The translations under genes and the position numbers were made by a program. The notes below the pieces were generated by a model that was given only the letters and a program-made list of their open reading frames with translations, was not told the origin of the DNA and made no database searches. From Furcasterigmium furcatum (taxonomy: Eukaryota; Ascomycota; Sordariomycetes; Glomerellales; Plectosphaerellaceae), in the NCBI GenBank assembly GCA_001599815.1, contig BCIA01000005.1, positions 4,782,472-4,846,471 on the forward strand: a stretch of 64,000 nucleotides of DNA, in the 5' to 3' direction. Shown here piece by piece: positions 52,139 to 62,442 of this stretch; position 1 is the stretch's first letter; each line of letters begins with the position of its first letter.

Positions 52139-52823
52139 CTTGGAAGCCGTTGAGGTTTGACTTGATTCGGGGAGTGCTTTAAAGCTGGAGATTCGGTTCT
52201 GTTGATGGCTTTCTCCGGCGCTGAAGTTGTAAAATAAACGAGCGTGAAAGTCCCTGCAGCATGCAAGACCGTTGGCGGCAATGCAGCAACCTCTTCGTGA
52301 CCTGTCGTTTTTGTATGACGATCCAATGTGGCCCCTTTCATGTGTAATCTCCCCATCCCCTGAATGTTCCTTTTTCGGGCCGACCGTTCGAACACGCCAG
52401 CTACACGTGAGTTATGCAAGGTAGGTCTGCTCTCAGGCGATGTCTGGAACCTTGTCTTGTCCTTAGCATTATCCATGGATGTCTAAGACAAGCAGCTACG
52501 GGGATGCTTCCGGCTCCCCTGTTACAGAGCTGAATAGGCCGAGAGAGTGCAACGAGCCAAACATTCCAGCGGTGTTTGGGTATGTTGTGGTTTGGGGTAT
52601 ATTTGACGTGCTAGGCTAGGTATTTGTTTCCCATGGATAATTCACGAGTTTCTAGTTAAAGAACCTTAGCGGCCTTCGTCTCGTATTATCTTTAACACGT
52701 ACTCCACTCTGTTTTTGTTTTTTCTTTTTTCTCCAAATCAAAGATACATGCAGAACACTTGTTCTACTATCCCCTCAGCCAAGCTTCACTTGTCAACAGT
52801 CTGGGGTAACATATCTCGGCATT
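52139..52823. other. Intergenic region, secreted protein B / collagen-like gene
   Basis: Divergent promoter region of 685 bases. It includes an AT-rich tract with TTTTTG/TTTTTTCT near 52710-52735. No gene is recognised. Confidence 0.45.
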
Positions 52824-54521
52824 ATGCGGCTGCCCACGAAGTTGCCAGCGCTCCTTTCATTGCTCGATGCCACTGTAGAGTCTCCCGGAGTGGAAGGGGT
52901 TGTAGAGTCGGCGGGTGTTAAGTAAGTTCGATCCTGTACTCGTCATCCCACCATTTGCTGGTGACCCAGGCCGGGATAGCGCTTACGATCATTATCTCTT
53001 AGGACTCTGAGCAGATCCTACCAGCCCCAATTTCTACTCCAACTCGATTCGCAGGAACACAACGAGCTCCAAACAACAACAAGTCCGCAAACCACTTCGT
53101 ACTTGTCCCACAAGGGCACTTGTGTGGAATGTCACTTTGCCACTTTCTTTTCGCTGGTTGGTGACCAGTTGTTCGCAGATGGTGAGCTGGTTACAGCCAG
53201 CGAGGGGTCAACTTCCCAACCACTCCTCGAGACATCGGCCATCGGGGCCATCAAGCATGGCTTTTCGCTTGAATCTGGTATCCTCCAATGGGAGCATCCT
53301 AGCTTTTCTCACGGAAAGGCCAGCTTTTGTCTCTCGACATCGAACAAGGTTTTGGCTGTTTTCAACGAGTCAAGCAAGCCGGCGGACTGCACGCCGACGA
53401 GCCTGGTTTACGAAGCATGTAAGTGTGTGAAAGAGGCCACGCTTTCACATTCTGAGCTTACCCGTACGGCAGATGCCCAGTGCTTTCCACAGATCACCAT
53501 ATCGGTCCAGATTAACGATGCCGAATGTCCTCGACCTGCTGGTGGAAGCGTCAGTGGTACCAGCGGTCAAACCGTGTCGAAGTGGGCAGATAGCACAACG
53601 GCTATCAGCAAACAGCAACATGGTTCTTCAGGCGGTGGCTCTGGAGGAACTGGCGAGCCGAGTGTTCCGGGCCGGCCTGGGCAAGAGAGCAAGCAGAGCT
53701 ACACGAAAAGCGGTGCCCATCCTCCCGGACCCCTGGGTGGGGGAGAACTCGCTGCACCGTATGTACAGCATGGTTGGAGAGGCGGACATGGCAGAGATGG
53801 CGAAGATGGTAGAGACGGTAGGGATGGAAAGGACGGCGCCCCGGGTCCGCCAGGGCTGCCTGGACCACCCGGCCACAATGGGACGCATGGCGAGCCTGGG
53901 CAGACAGGGCCGGTAGGCCCGCCGGGGCCAGTCGGTTCGGAAGGTCCGCCTGGTTTCAATGGGACGGACGGCGAGCCTGGGCAAACAGGGCCGACGGGTC
54001 CGGAAGGTCTGCAAGGCGCACCAGGCCCGACGGGATCAGTCGGCCCCGAAGGTCTGCAAGGCGTACCAGGCCCGGCGGGATCAGTCGGCCCTCAAGGCTC
54101 GTCAGGCCCCCAAGGCCCGGCAGGATCACTCGGCCCCGAAGGTCCGCAAGGGCCCCCAGGCCCGGCAGGTTTTGCCCGCCAGTATGGGTATCTCGGCTGC
54201 TACATCACGAATGACGATGGCAACTTCGGCTTGAATCCTTTCACATGGCAGCAAATCCTGACGACCTCTATCGATGACTGCGCCGACATATGCGCAGCCC
54301 GTCCGGCCGGCCGAAGTCTATACCTCACTCTGGGCACTAACACAAACGGCGACTCTATTTGTACGTGCGGCGACACCCTCCGCGGCAATTTCTACCCGAA
54401 TACTGGCATCTTCTTTCAATGCAGCCAGCTCTGTAATTTCCCGGACGGTCTCTCGGAGGAGCGGTATTGCGGAGGGACATTCGCTGGGCTTCCTACTGTT
54501 TCGGTTTTTGGTGCTATTTAG
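52824..54521 (+). CDS. Collagen-like protein with C-terminal WSC domain, 538 aa
   Basis: Exons 52824-52921 and 53003-54521 close to 538 residues. A short weakly hydrophobic N-terminus may be a signal peptide. It is followed by a Cys-containing N-terminal region (about residues 60-175: [27 protein letters not shown]). A Gly/Ser linker leads to 44 uninterrupted Gly-X-Y triplets (53781-54176) with many Gly-Pro-Pro-like units. The C-terminal WSC domain has [40 protein letters not shown]. This is a plausible secreted or wall-associated trimeric adhesin or matrix protein with a carbohydrate-binding end. Two Asn-Gly-Thr sequons lie inside the triplet region. The weak signal peptide makes secretion an inference; a different first exon is possible. 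Confidence 0.78.
53781..54176 (+). repeat. Collagen-like repeat region, 44 Gly-X-Y triplets
   Basis: Unbroken 9-base-periodic coding repeat. Longer-period copies are visible: an 81-base unit (GGCGAGCCTGGGCA at 53887 and 53968) and a 45-base unit (GAAGGTCTGCAAGGCG around 54002 and 54047). These show expansion by slippage or unequal exchange. Confidence 0.85.
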
Positions 54522-56457
54522 ACGAGGTTATCGAGGTACTGATTCATGCTACCTCTAGATCTAGCTAGAACAAAATATCAATAACTCCCTTTCCCGCTCA
54601 TGAATAGTGAGCTTAACTGGTATACAGCCGAGGATGTTGGTCTTTTCAATACTAAACTGCAACCCGAACTGCACGGCGTGGATATCACCGAGACAGCCAC
54701 CGGCACCAGCTTCTCGGCACCCGTCACCTCAAGCCCATGTGGCCGGGGCGGCAGGAGGGGTGGTCATTCAGTGTCTACCGGCTTGCATCAGACTTACTCG
54801 TTACCCCTCGGCGGCTTCTTTGAGTAATGCAAGGAGCGCTGACAGGTCCGTGGAGAAACGCAGCACATCGAGCCGTGGGATTCTGCTGGAATGGATAATG
54901 ATGGATTGAGAAGGGACAGAAGAACGACAGACGGATGAGTGATGTGGGCCGAGAGGGAGAAATGACGGCTGTGGTGTACAACGGTCGAACGGGGGATAGG
55001 AAGTTCGAGAAGCTGAGATGGCAAGCGCGAAGCCGCAACGCGGTACATAAAGAGCAATCGATCTGCCGCCAAGACCCGGAATGCACATTTGGCCATCTGG
55101 CCGCACGTAGGAAACGTCGCCATGAGTGCAGCACCCATAGATGTGGTTTGATTCACACCTTGAAACATAAACAACGGATGTCAGGGTATGAACGGAGTGG
55201 CTGGCCTGCAGCGCAGGCGTTGCATCTTTGGAATGCCGGCCAGGTAGCTCTTATTCGTCGCGGAGTTAACTCCCTGCTGCCAACGTCGGGGGTCTCGGGT
55301 TGCTCCTTAAGACATGGCCCGTGTTTCCTCCACACCAACGGGTCTCGAGAATTGTCATCACTATAGGAAGTCTCAAATGTCCACCGCCACCGCCAGCCGC
55401 TGTCAGCCGCGTAAACATCCCGAGCGGGGCAATCCATGGGGATTCCATGCGTTGTTGTTCCAGAAGTCGGTCCTGTTGAGAGACATGCTGGGGATGGGTC
55501 GACAGTGGTGCGACGGGCGACGGGGGTCTCAGACATGAATACAGCCTGGAAGAATGGTAGCCCTATTGAAGAGGTAAAGCACCTCCGCTGCTTTGCATTG
55601 TATGGATTCATGTTGTGGACTTAATCAGTTGCTGCCGAGCTGGCTGATGGGGCGAAGTTGGCCGACCAGTCTCAAGTGATGATTACCACTCTCATTTAAG
55701 ACCTCACCATATAGGTAGAAGACAATGACTGTATTTAGGGTCTCTGAAAAGCGCTGCCTCCTCTATCTGATGTGTAACCGAAGGTCTAACCATGCTGCCA
55801 TCTAGCTTCACAGCCGCCGTTCTAGCTTTTCTTGCGCCTCATAGCAAATGCCAGCAGTTCCCTCGAGAGAATGATTTCGTATCCTCCCGCGGAGAACCCA
55901 AAACCGCAGTCCTCTATGGACCAATGAGGCACCAGTGAAGGGATCAATAGATAGGCATGCAGTCTCACTCCGGCAGTTGTGCAGCTTGAAGTACCGTTCC
56001 TATGGCGGATGCATGTTTCCACTGTCCTCATCCACTCCTCTGATTCCAGCGTATCCCACCTAGCGGCGTTGCCCTTACACTGGAGGACGGAAGAAGCCGT
56101 TCATTGAATGACGCCCCTTTTTGGTGTGGACTACACATCGGCAGACTCACCCAACGCAGCCTGCATGCATTGAGAATCTATCGAGAATGGAGAAGTCTGT
56201 CAGCTCGCCCTTGCGTCCTCACAACCGCTTCGGCAGTCCCTGGGACTTGACCAGCGCGTGAACTGACAAGGACTTCCTTGGAAAGAGATACCGGCGGGCT
56301 ACAGGGGCGCTCCACGTACGTTGTTGTGCGAAATTACAGGATCGTAGCCATAATATCTCAAACATCTCTATGCTCAATTCGGCTCTGGATCTACGTAAAT
56401 ATTCCCGACACGACTCTAGGTATGTTCTCAATCGCCAAATCCAAAGACTCGCGCTCG
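54522..56457. other. 1.9 kb gene-poor region
   Basis: It contains a subtilase-like relic at 54620-54790 and otherwise only short overlapping frames without domains. It lies 3' of both flanking genes. Confidence 0.5.
54620..54790 (+). pseudogene. Relic of a subtilisin-type (S8) protease catalytic region
   Basis: One frame reads GVDITETATGTSFSAP, which is the Ser motif of subtilases (GTSxxxP). The matching HVAGAAGGVVIQ follows after about 13 extra bases and in another frame. Nothing resembling the Asp or His motifs is near. It is a short broken fragment. Confidence 0.4.
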
Positions 56458-58842
56458 CTACACAAACCCTGCAACAGCAATGACAATCCCGATAATCGGG
56501 ACCAGCAGGGCCAAAAGCAGATGGAAATGATCGATCTGGTCCAGCATCACCTGCACACTGATCGGAATCAGACCCCCCGGAAAGCCGGGCGGGAAAGCGG
56601 CGCGCCGCCGCTCTCTCGCGAGCGTCTGACGCTGCTCGGACCCGGCGACCTTCACAACCAACTTGTGGTGTCCAATGCCCGGGTACTGCCGCACAGTCAG
56701 GGTCTGCCTGCTGAGATCCAGCGACCACCAGCCATCGCTGATCTCGATCTTGATGCTCTTCTCGTCGTAATGGTAGCTGGGGATGAAGAACTCCGTCGTC
56801 CGGGCGATCTCTGTATGGGTCTGCGGCTGGTAGTCCCGCGACGACCACTCGAACTCGTACTGCAGCGTCTCGGGGTCCCAGTTCGACCGCAGCGGCGTTC
56901 CGGCGGTCTTGACCGCGTACGGGCGGATGATGACGTCCAGCACCCGCCCGCCGCGGTACAGCTCGTCGTCCTCGTGGTCGGCGTTGTTGAAGTCGCGACG
57001 GACCTCGCCCTCCTTGAGCTCCTCGTCGCCGTTAATGACGGAGAAGTCCTCCTTGTTCCAGCCGTCGCCGTACTCGACGCAGTTGTGGGGGTTGTAGTTC
57101 CACAGCGTGAAGGCCACCATGTGGTCCTCCATCGCCGAGATGAGGGCGTGCATGAGCTCGCGCTGCTTGCCGAAGTCTCCCGTGGCGAACGCGTGGCGGT
57201 CGTTGATGTCGAAGGAGATGCCGACCTCGCCGATGAGCGCGGGGATATGGCTCCCGAGCGACTTCCGCCCGTACTTGAGGATGTTGGCGATCTGCACGCG
57301 GTAGTTCTTCCGCAGGGCCTGGGCGCCGAAGTAGAGCCCCCGCATGAAGAACATGCCCCTCGAGAGACCCTGCACATTGACGCTCATCCAGGAGTGGTGC
57401 TTGCTGAAGAGGACGTTGAGGTCGTAGAAGTGAGGCGCGAAGACGAGGTTGTTCGGGCGCGGCGTGTCGATCACCGTGGACGTGGCGTATTTCTGGCCAG
57501 GCTCGGGTTGGACTCCGTCTCCCGTCCACGGCGGCATGAACTCGTTGGGGATCGGCTCGATGAAGGAGTGCACGCCGGAGAACTTGCGCGACATGCGGTC
57601 CGAGAAACGCTTCAGGAACGGGGCGTAGAAGTCTCGGTACCACTCGACCGGCTTCCCTTCTCGGCCGGGTCGGTGGTCGACCTCGAAGTAGTCCTCCCCC
57701 AGAACCTTGGGCTTCTTGCTGGCTTCGTCCCATTCCCACACCCCATGAGCGCGCCACACACATTCGCCTAGACCGTGATTCTCCGACTGAGAGCCTGGAG
57801 CCAGCCAGGCTGAGCGACCTTTGGGATCGATGATCGACCGATGGGAAATGCGCGTTGGGAACGGCCACGACTTGACGTAGTAGTTGACTTGCTGTGTGTA
57901 CCCGCTCGCAAGAGCAAGAGCCTGCGTCAGGGAAGGGTAATGGCCGATGTGAAGGTCGGTGTCGTAGTTCCACCCATGGAAGCCGTGCAGGTTGACCAGC
58001 CCCCGATGCGGCTCGTTCAGCGGTTCAAAGCCAATGCAGGCCTCCAGGCCGGCGACCTCGTCGGCGAGGCGGCCAAAAGCCTCGATGAAGGCATCCTGAA
58101 GGAAAGTCTGGACAGAGACCGTCTCGCGCTCTCCATCGGCTCCCCAGGTCCGATGACACGTGAGCTTCGGAGCGAGGGCCTCGCCCGCCCAGAAGAGTGT
58201 CGCCATGGTCGAAGCAGCAAGCTTCTGGTACCCGGAGGGCCACACGAACGGCCCGCTGGGCTCCTTCTCATTCTTCGGCGCATTGGCCCGGCGCAGCTCA
58301 TCCTGGCCATGCACGTAGGCTGCGCCGGTCTCCGTAAAGGCCTCAACATCGAGGCCCGCCACCTCGAACGTCCAGCCGGGGGCGCCACTACCGCCGCTGA
58401 ACCGGCTCCAGACATCCTGGTGGGCGCAGATGAAGCAGACGATGCCGTACTGCGGCATCAGCTCGATGAGGGCGCGCAGGTACCGGATGTAGTCGAGGTC
58501 GAGATCGGTGCTGGGGTCCGGCCCCCCGTGGCCGATGGATTCCCACGTGACGAGGAGGCGCACCACCGGAAGGCCCCAGGCCTGCAGGCGGCGGAAGTGC
58601 AAAGGGGCCTCCTCGAGGGGGAACGGCCGGCCGATGAATGTGACCGTCCGGTGTTCGAAGAAGCCGTCGGTGAGGTGAGAGAGGCCGTTCGGCTCGGTGG
58701 GCAGCTTGCTGGCCCCTGAGATGTTCAGGCCGCGCAGGTAGAGGATGCGCCCGTGCGAGTCGACGAACGAGCCATCCCTGACGGAGATTGGGCCGTCCAG
58801 GGCCGCATCGGAAAGGTTGCAGGCGGCGTGTCCGGCCGTCAT
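56458..58842 (-). CDS. GH5 glucosidase, steryl-beta-glucosidase/EGCrP-like, 794 aa
   Basis: Hydrolyses beta-glucosides of lipids; fungal relatives (EGCrP2/Sgl1, yeast Egh1) cleave ergosteryl-beta-glucoside and EGCrP1 cleaves glucosylceramide. Intronless, from ATG 58842 (MTAGHAACNLSD); an upstream in-frame extension lacks an ATG. The N-terminal GH5 barrel has YLRGLNISGASKLP, LVTWESIGHGGP, the acid/base Glu in GFEPLNEPHRG (about residue 290) and the nucleophile Glu in ALIGEVGISFD (about residue 540). VAFTLWNYNPHN completes the barrel. A beta-sandwich follows. The last 22 residues form a membrane helix (LLLALLVPIIGIVIAVAGFV), suggesting a tail anchor in an internal membrane. Length fits the subfamily. 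It has no clear metabolic link to its neighbours. Confidence 0.87.
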   Translation of the reverse strand: MTAGHAACNLSDAALDGPISVRDGSFVDSHGRILYLRGLNISGASKLPTEPNGLSHLTDGFFEHRTVTFIGRPFPLEEAPLHFRRLQAWGLPVVRLLVTWESIGHGGPDPSTDLDLDYIRYLRALIELMPQYGIVCFICAHQDVWSRFSGGSGAPGWTFEVAGLDVEAFTETGAAYVHGQDELRRANAPKNEKEPSGPFVWPSGYQKLAASTMATLFWAGEALAPKLTCHRTWGADGERETVSVQTFLQDAFIEAFGRLADEVAGLEACIGFEPLNEPHRGLVNLHGFHGWNYDTDLHIGHYPSLTQALALASGYTQQVNYYVKSWPFPTRISHRSIIDPKGRSAWLAPGSQSENHGLGECVWRAHGVWEWDEASKKPKVLGEDYFEVDHRPGREGKPVEWYRDFYAPFLKRFSDRMSRKFSGVHSFIEPIPNEFMPPWTGDGVQPEPGQKYATSTVIDTPRPNNLVFAPHFYDLNVLFSKHHSWMSVNVQGLSRGMFFMRGLYFGAQALRKNYRVQIANILKYGRKSLGSHIPALIGEVGISFDINDRHAFATGDFGKQRELMHALISAMEDHMVAFTLWNYNPHNCVEYGDGWNKEDFSVINGDEELKEGEVRRDFNNADHEDDELYRGGRVLDVIIRPYAVKTAGTPLRSNWDPETLQYEFEWSSRDYQPQTHTEIARTTEFFIPSYHYDEKSIKIEISDGWWSLDLSRQTLTVRQYPGIGHHKLVVKVAGSEQRQTLARERRRAAFPPGFPGGLIPISVQVMLDQIDHFHLLLALLVPIIGIVIAVAGFV

Positions 58843-59957
58843 GATCCGATGATATGTACAAAGGGATGAAGGAGGGGCGGATGTTGAGTGAGGGAGGCTT
58901 GCAACACGTGGTGGACTCGACTCGGCCAACTGTTCACTCGGGATCCGTGACGACGCTCCAATTGTGGGGCGCGGAACCGAAATCCATCCCGCCTTGGCGA
59001 CTCCAAGACACCGAAAGTCCGTGAATGAATGAATTACACCAACTCAAGGCGTTCGAATGTCAGAGTGCCCGATGTTTTGTGTCGACAAGGCCAGCAGTTC
59101 TCTTGGGAAATGAGAAGGATATCTGATCTCCCGACGATGGTCTGCAACGACACCTGATATGCCTACGGCGCCGCAATACAAGGTCCAATAGACCGGGGCG
59201 GCTGTTCTAGCTGATGGGCGTCATGTCACCCACCCACCCGACCACATTCGCCCAACCACACAGCGCAGACAGCGCTGTAATCAATTCAATCAGACCAGCT
59301 TGTCACCTCTTTCTTGAGCAGGTACACAGTGCGGGAAAACAGGACTCTTGGCCCTCCTTCATCCCTGCGTCCATTGGCTGTGGTTGCAGCAGGCATCAGG
59401 GGTAATTCACCCGTCTGGCGCTAGCGTCCAGTAGCGCCCATCTCGGATCCAAGCTGTCGGGTTTCCTGAGCCGTTTCCTATACATCGCACATCTCTCTTG
59501 GTCCCCTGTTGTTGGTTGTTTTTGTTGTTGTCGTCACCACGAAGATCGGCTGGCGAGCAGGGGAAGAAGTGTCTCGTTCTAAGTAAGCCTGCTATATTGA
59601 AAAAGTCCTCTACAGAAAGACTGGGCGCCCATCCTCGTTCGAGTACACGTTGGACTCGCTGCTACACACTCCTACACCTCTCGTTCGCGTTTCCTGCACA
59701 CGCCAAGCTGCATTCCGAGACCAGCCTCCATTTGTGCAGGGATCAGCAAATGAGGCCTGCAGCTGGTCATGTTATATTAAAGGTTTGCTCGTCCCGAGCT
59801 CACGCTAACCGGGCACTCTTAATCGAACCTCCGCCGGAAACTTTGACCAGCCACACTTACTTCGCTCCCATCTCTTCTTCACGGCTCTCTGTCTCGGAGT
59901 TTCCTGTCGCACTTGGAACGTCTCCGCCGCCGAAAACTTTCGTTTCTGTTTGTTAAC
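58843..59957. other. 1.1 kb divergent intergenic region
   Basis: Promoters of the GH5 gene and of the GPI-type protein at 59958. Short frames only; no domain or repeat is recognised. Confidence 0.5.
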
Positions 59958-60704
59958 ATGAGGTCGACTTCTCCGTCGGGCGTACCACTCCTCGCGCTCT
60001 CCCTCTGCTCTGTTTTCCTGTCAGCTGTCAGTGGCGAAAGGGACGGCACCAACATCCGCGAAATCCTTCTACCTTCCCACTTCCCCGAGTCCGAGGACCC
60101 CTATAAATGCCTCGACTACGACTTGACTCAGTACTTCAAGCCCCCCCAGCCAACGGGTGGGCTCTGGACCGCCTTGGATGCCCACGGGGCGAGCGCACAA
60201 GACGAATGCATCAGTACCTACCCGGGCTGGGACGTCATGTTCGCCTGCTTTCCGAACGATGAGCAGTTTTGCAGCTTCCCCACCGCCTCGCCCGAGTACT
60301 TCGCCTCTTACTCGGCGTTTGCCAGCACGGCCGCGTCCTGGTGGGCGGAGCACTCTTCGGCCGCGCTGGAGGACGCTCGGGACTGTCCCTGGTGGTGGCG
60401 CTGGAGCTTGTGGGAGGTTGAAGGGGGAGCTTTCGCGCTCAATGCAACCATCAGCCACGCGCGCTGTTGGGAGAAGCTCTCTGAGGAAGCCATCACGACG
60501 ACCGACGTTGCGTCCTCGGCCTCGGCGCCCCCCTCGGACACCCCGAGTCCTGCTACGCCTGGTGGATCGGGAGAGGATGATCATGGCGCAACGGCGACAC
60601 CCGAGCCCGAGAGCGCCGGGGTAAACTTTTGGGGGGGTGGAGGTGACGGTATCGCATGGGCGGCAGCGGCCGTGGCAGCGGCAGTAGCACATGCTGCGTT
60701 CTAG
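59958..60704 (+). CDS. Secreted, probably GPI-anchored protein, 248 aa
   Basis: Single exon. The signal peptide (VPLLALSLCSVFLSAVSG) covers about residues 9-26. The ectodomain carries several Cys (YKCLDYDL, DECISTYPGW, FACFPND, FCSFP, DCPWWW, ARCWEK) and a Trp-rich patch. A Ser/Thr/Pro-rich stalk (about residues 190-225) is followed by a small-residue, hydrophobic C-terminus (AWAAAAVAAAVAHAAF) with an upstream Gly-rich cleavage region, as in GPI-anchored proteins. The PTGGLWTALDAHG motif recalls a widespread fungal secreted family of unknown function. It is a likely cell-wall or surface protein. Confidence 0.72.
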   Translation: MRSTSPSGVPLLALSLCSVFLSAVSGERDGTNIREILLPSHFPESEDPYKCLDYDLTQYFKPPQPTGGLWTALDAHGASAQDECISTYPGWDVMFACFPNDEQFCSFPTASPEYFASYSAFASTAASWWAEHSSAALEDARDCPWWWRWSLWEVEGGAFALNATISHARCWEKLSEEAITTTDVASSASAPPSDTPSPATPGGSGEDDHGATATPEPESAGVNFWGGGGDGIAWAAAAVAAAVAHAAF

Positions 60705-61193
60705 AGACCTACAGCCTTACTTCACTTACTTCGAGGAAGCAGTAGTGGGGTCCCTCCCTGCCTCCGAATCGTGCCCATATCGCACAACATGGATGTGATT
60801 CCTGAGATCGTGGAAGCCTAGCGCCAACTGTCGTGCCGCGCCAGAGCCTGCACAAGCCAAGAGCCCGATGCGCCCGTTGCAACCGTTGCGGTGAGCGGGG
60901 CTTCGCGTGCTCTTCAACACGCACAGTGTCAGTGACCAGCCGCAACCCCAGAACAGCGGAGTGGTACTTACTGTGTGTGATCAAACGGGTAGAATCCAGC
61001 ATTTTACCGTCATGAGGCCAAAGACGAGTCCCAGTGACCCAGACCGTCCTATATTTTCACCGGCTTTAAAAGCCCAACGTCCAACTCTAGGAGAACCAAA
61101 CAGTGCTTCACAAGCTCCAACCACCACCAACGCACCAACACCAAACCCCGCAGGCGCGCTCTCTCTCTCGTCTTCTAACAGCGCTCACAAAAA
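60705..61193. other. Intergenic region
   Basis: No recognised gene. The last 80 bases form the CAA-rich leader of the following gene. Confidence 0.45.
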
Positions 61194-62015
61194 ATGCCTG
61201 AACTCGACGAAATGGTTTACTCCCAAGAGGAGACGGTCCGCGCGTTTCGGAACTATTTCGTCTTTCTCGAGACGATGTACCTTGAGGGGTCGCGCATCCG
61301 CGAGCCACCTCCCGGCGGATGGCCGGACATCACCCCGGACACATTCCGAGGCATGGACAAAGACCAAGCGGTCATAGACCTCCTCCGCTATCTGCCATAC
61401 CTCGATACGACAAGCGGCTCTGATTACGGCCCTGAAGTAGCGCCCAGGATCGCCTTGGCCGACTATCAACGTGAAGCGAGCAACGACCCGTCCGAGGAAG
61501 ACATGAGGCTGTTCAAAGAGAGCACCGAGGGCGTACATTACGAGAACATACCATCACACGTCGTTGCCATCTCGTGTGGCAAGAGCGACAGCCATGTCTT
61601 CCTCCTCGACACGGACCTCGGGGTCGTGTACTGGATCGACTGCCCGGGCGAGATAAAGGACAATGACCATGGGGACCCGTCCTTCATCGAGCCGATCTGG
61701 AACGACCCCTACGAGTGGGCGGAGGAGAACGAGGCAGACTGGCGCAACGAGCCTTGCTGGGCGGTGCCCGACTTCTTCGAGGTGCTGAAGCAGCAATTTC
61801 GCGGGCTGAACTGGGTCCCATTCACCGAACACCAGGTCACCGACGTCCTCGCTACCCGCATGTATCAGGAGAATGTTGCAGCAGTCATGCCCTTGGTTCA
61901 GGAGGTGTACAGGAAGCACGGGTGGCCGGATGACCGCAGTTTTCGCAAGGAGGAGTGCAAGACAGCGGTTATTGCACTGTTGGAGGAACGACATCCGGAC
62001 TACAAGTACCACTGA
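61194..62015 (+). CDS. SMI1/KNR4 (SUKH)-like protein, 273 aa
   Basis: Single exon from ATG 61194 (AAAAAATG context). The protein is acidic, soluble and without a signal peptide. The N-terminal part is helical (EETVRAFRNYFVFLETMYL). The centre has FLLDTDLGVVYWIDCPGEI, and a loop with PYEWAEENEADW leads to VPDFFEVLKQQFRGLNWVPF, a pattern recalling SUKH/SMI1-KNR4 proteins (display of a ligand-type loop, then xxFFxxLxxxF). Fungal members are often annotated as hypothetical or Knr4-like. The yeast relative acts in cell-wall signalling, whereas many SUKH proteins in bacteria are immunity proteins. Assignment is tentative. Confidence 0.6.
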   Translation: MPELDEMVYSQEETVRAFRNYFVFLETMYLEGSRIREPPPGGWPDITPDTFRGMDKDQAVIDLLRYLPYLDTTSGSDYGPEVAPRIALADYQREASNDPSEEDMRLFKESTEGVHYENIPSHVVAISCGKSDSHVFLLDTDLGVVYWIDCPGEIKDNDHGDPSFIEPIWNDPYEWAEENEADWRNEPCWAVPDFFEVLKQQFRGLNWVPFTEHQVTDVLATRMYQENVAAVMPLVQEVYRKHGWPDDRSFRKEECKTAVIALLEERHPDYKYH

Positions 62016-62442
62016 GTGGGCGGACCGGACCAGGGGCCAGGGGCAGGCAGAAGTCACCGCACCGTTCAATGGTAATAAGGAGATATAATTCTATCAACTA
62101 GTAGAGACTTTTCTCGGCGTCATGCCCATGCGCCTCGCGTTAAGGTATGGATGCGGCCGTTGGTTGCAGAATGTATGTGCGTACTCTTGGTTTCGTATCA
62201 TGCATCCATGCCAAGATGGGCCGGCTGGCCAGCCCCCCCAAACTTCCAGGGTTCTCCTCCATGCATCTGCCAAATTCCGACGTGCACCCTCGCTTACGCT
62301 GAAATCTGGTTTGGGATCATTGCGGTATTTTATCGTTGTCATCACCCCATTCATTCATTGCTAGACATTCTAGAGCCTCCTCACACAATCACGCTTTCCA
62401 CCAAGATACAAGCCGGCGCCCTTCGGAAGCCCACCGACACCA
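62016..62442. other. Intergenic region
   Basis: Promoter region of the SET-domain gene. No other gene is recognised. Confidence 0.45.

Noticed and set aside
55153..55624. Overlapping frames of 60-150 codons on both strands
   Set aside because: They have no ATG context, domain or splice pattern and are composition-driven chance frames.
56278..57771. A 497-codon open frame on the plus strand opposite the GH5 gene
   Set aside because: It mirrors the GC-rich codon pattern of the GH5 coding strand, is Val/Arg/Leu/Glu-rich and shows no domain.
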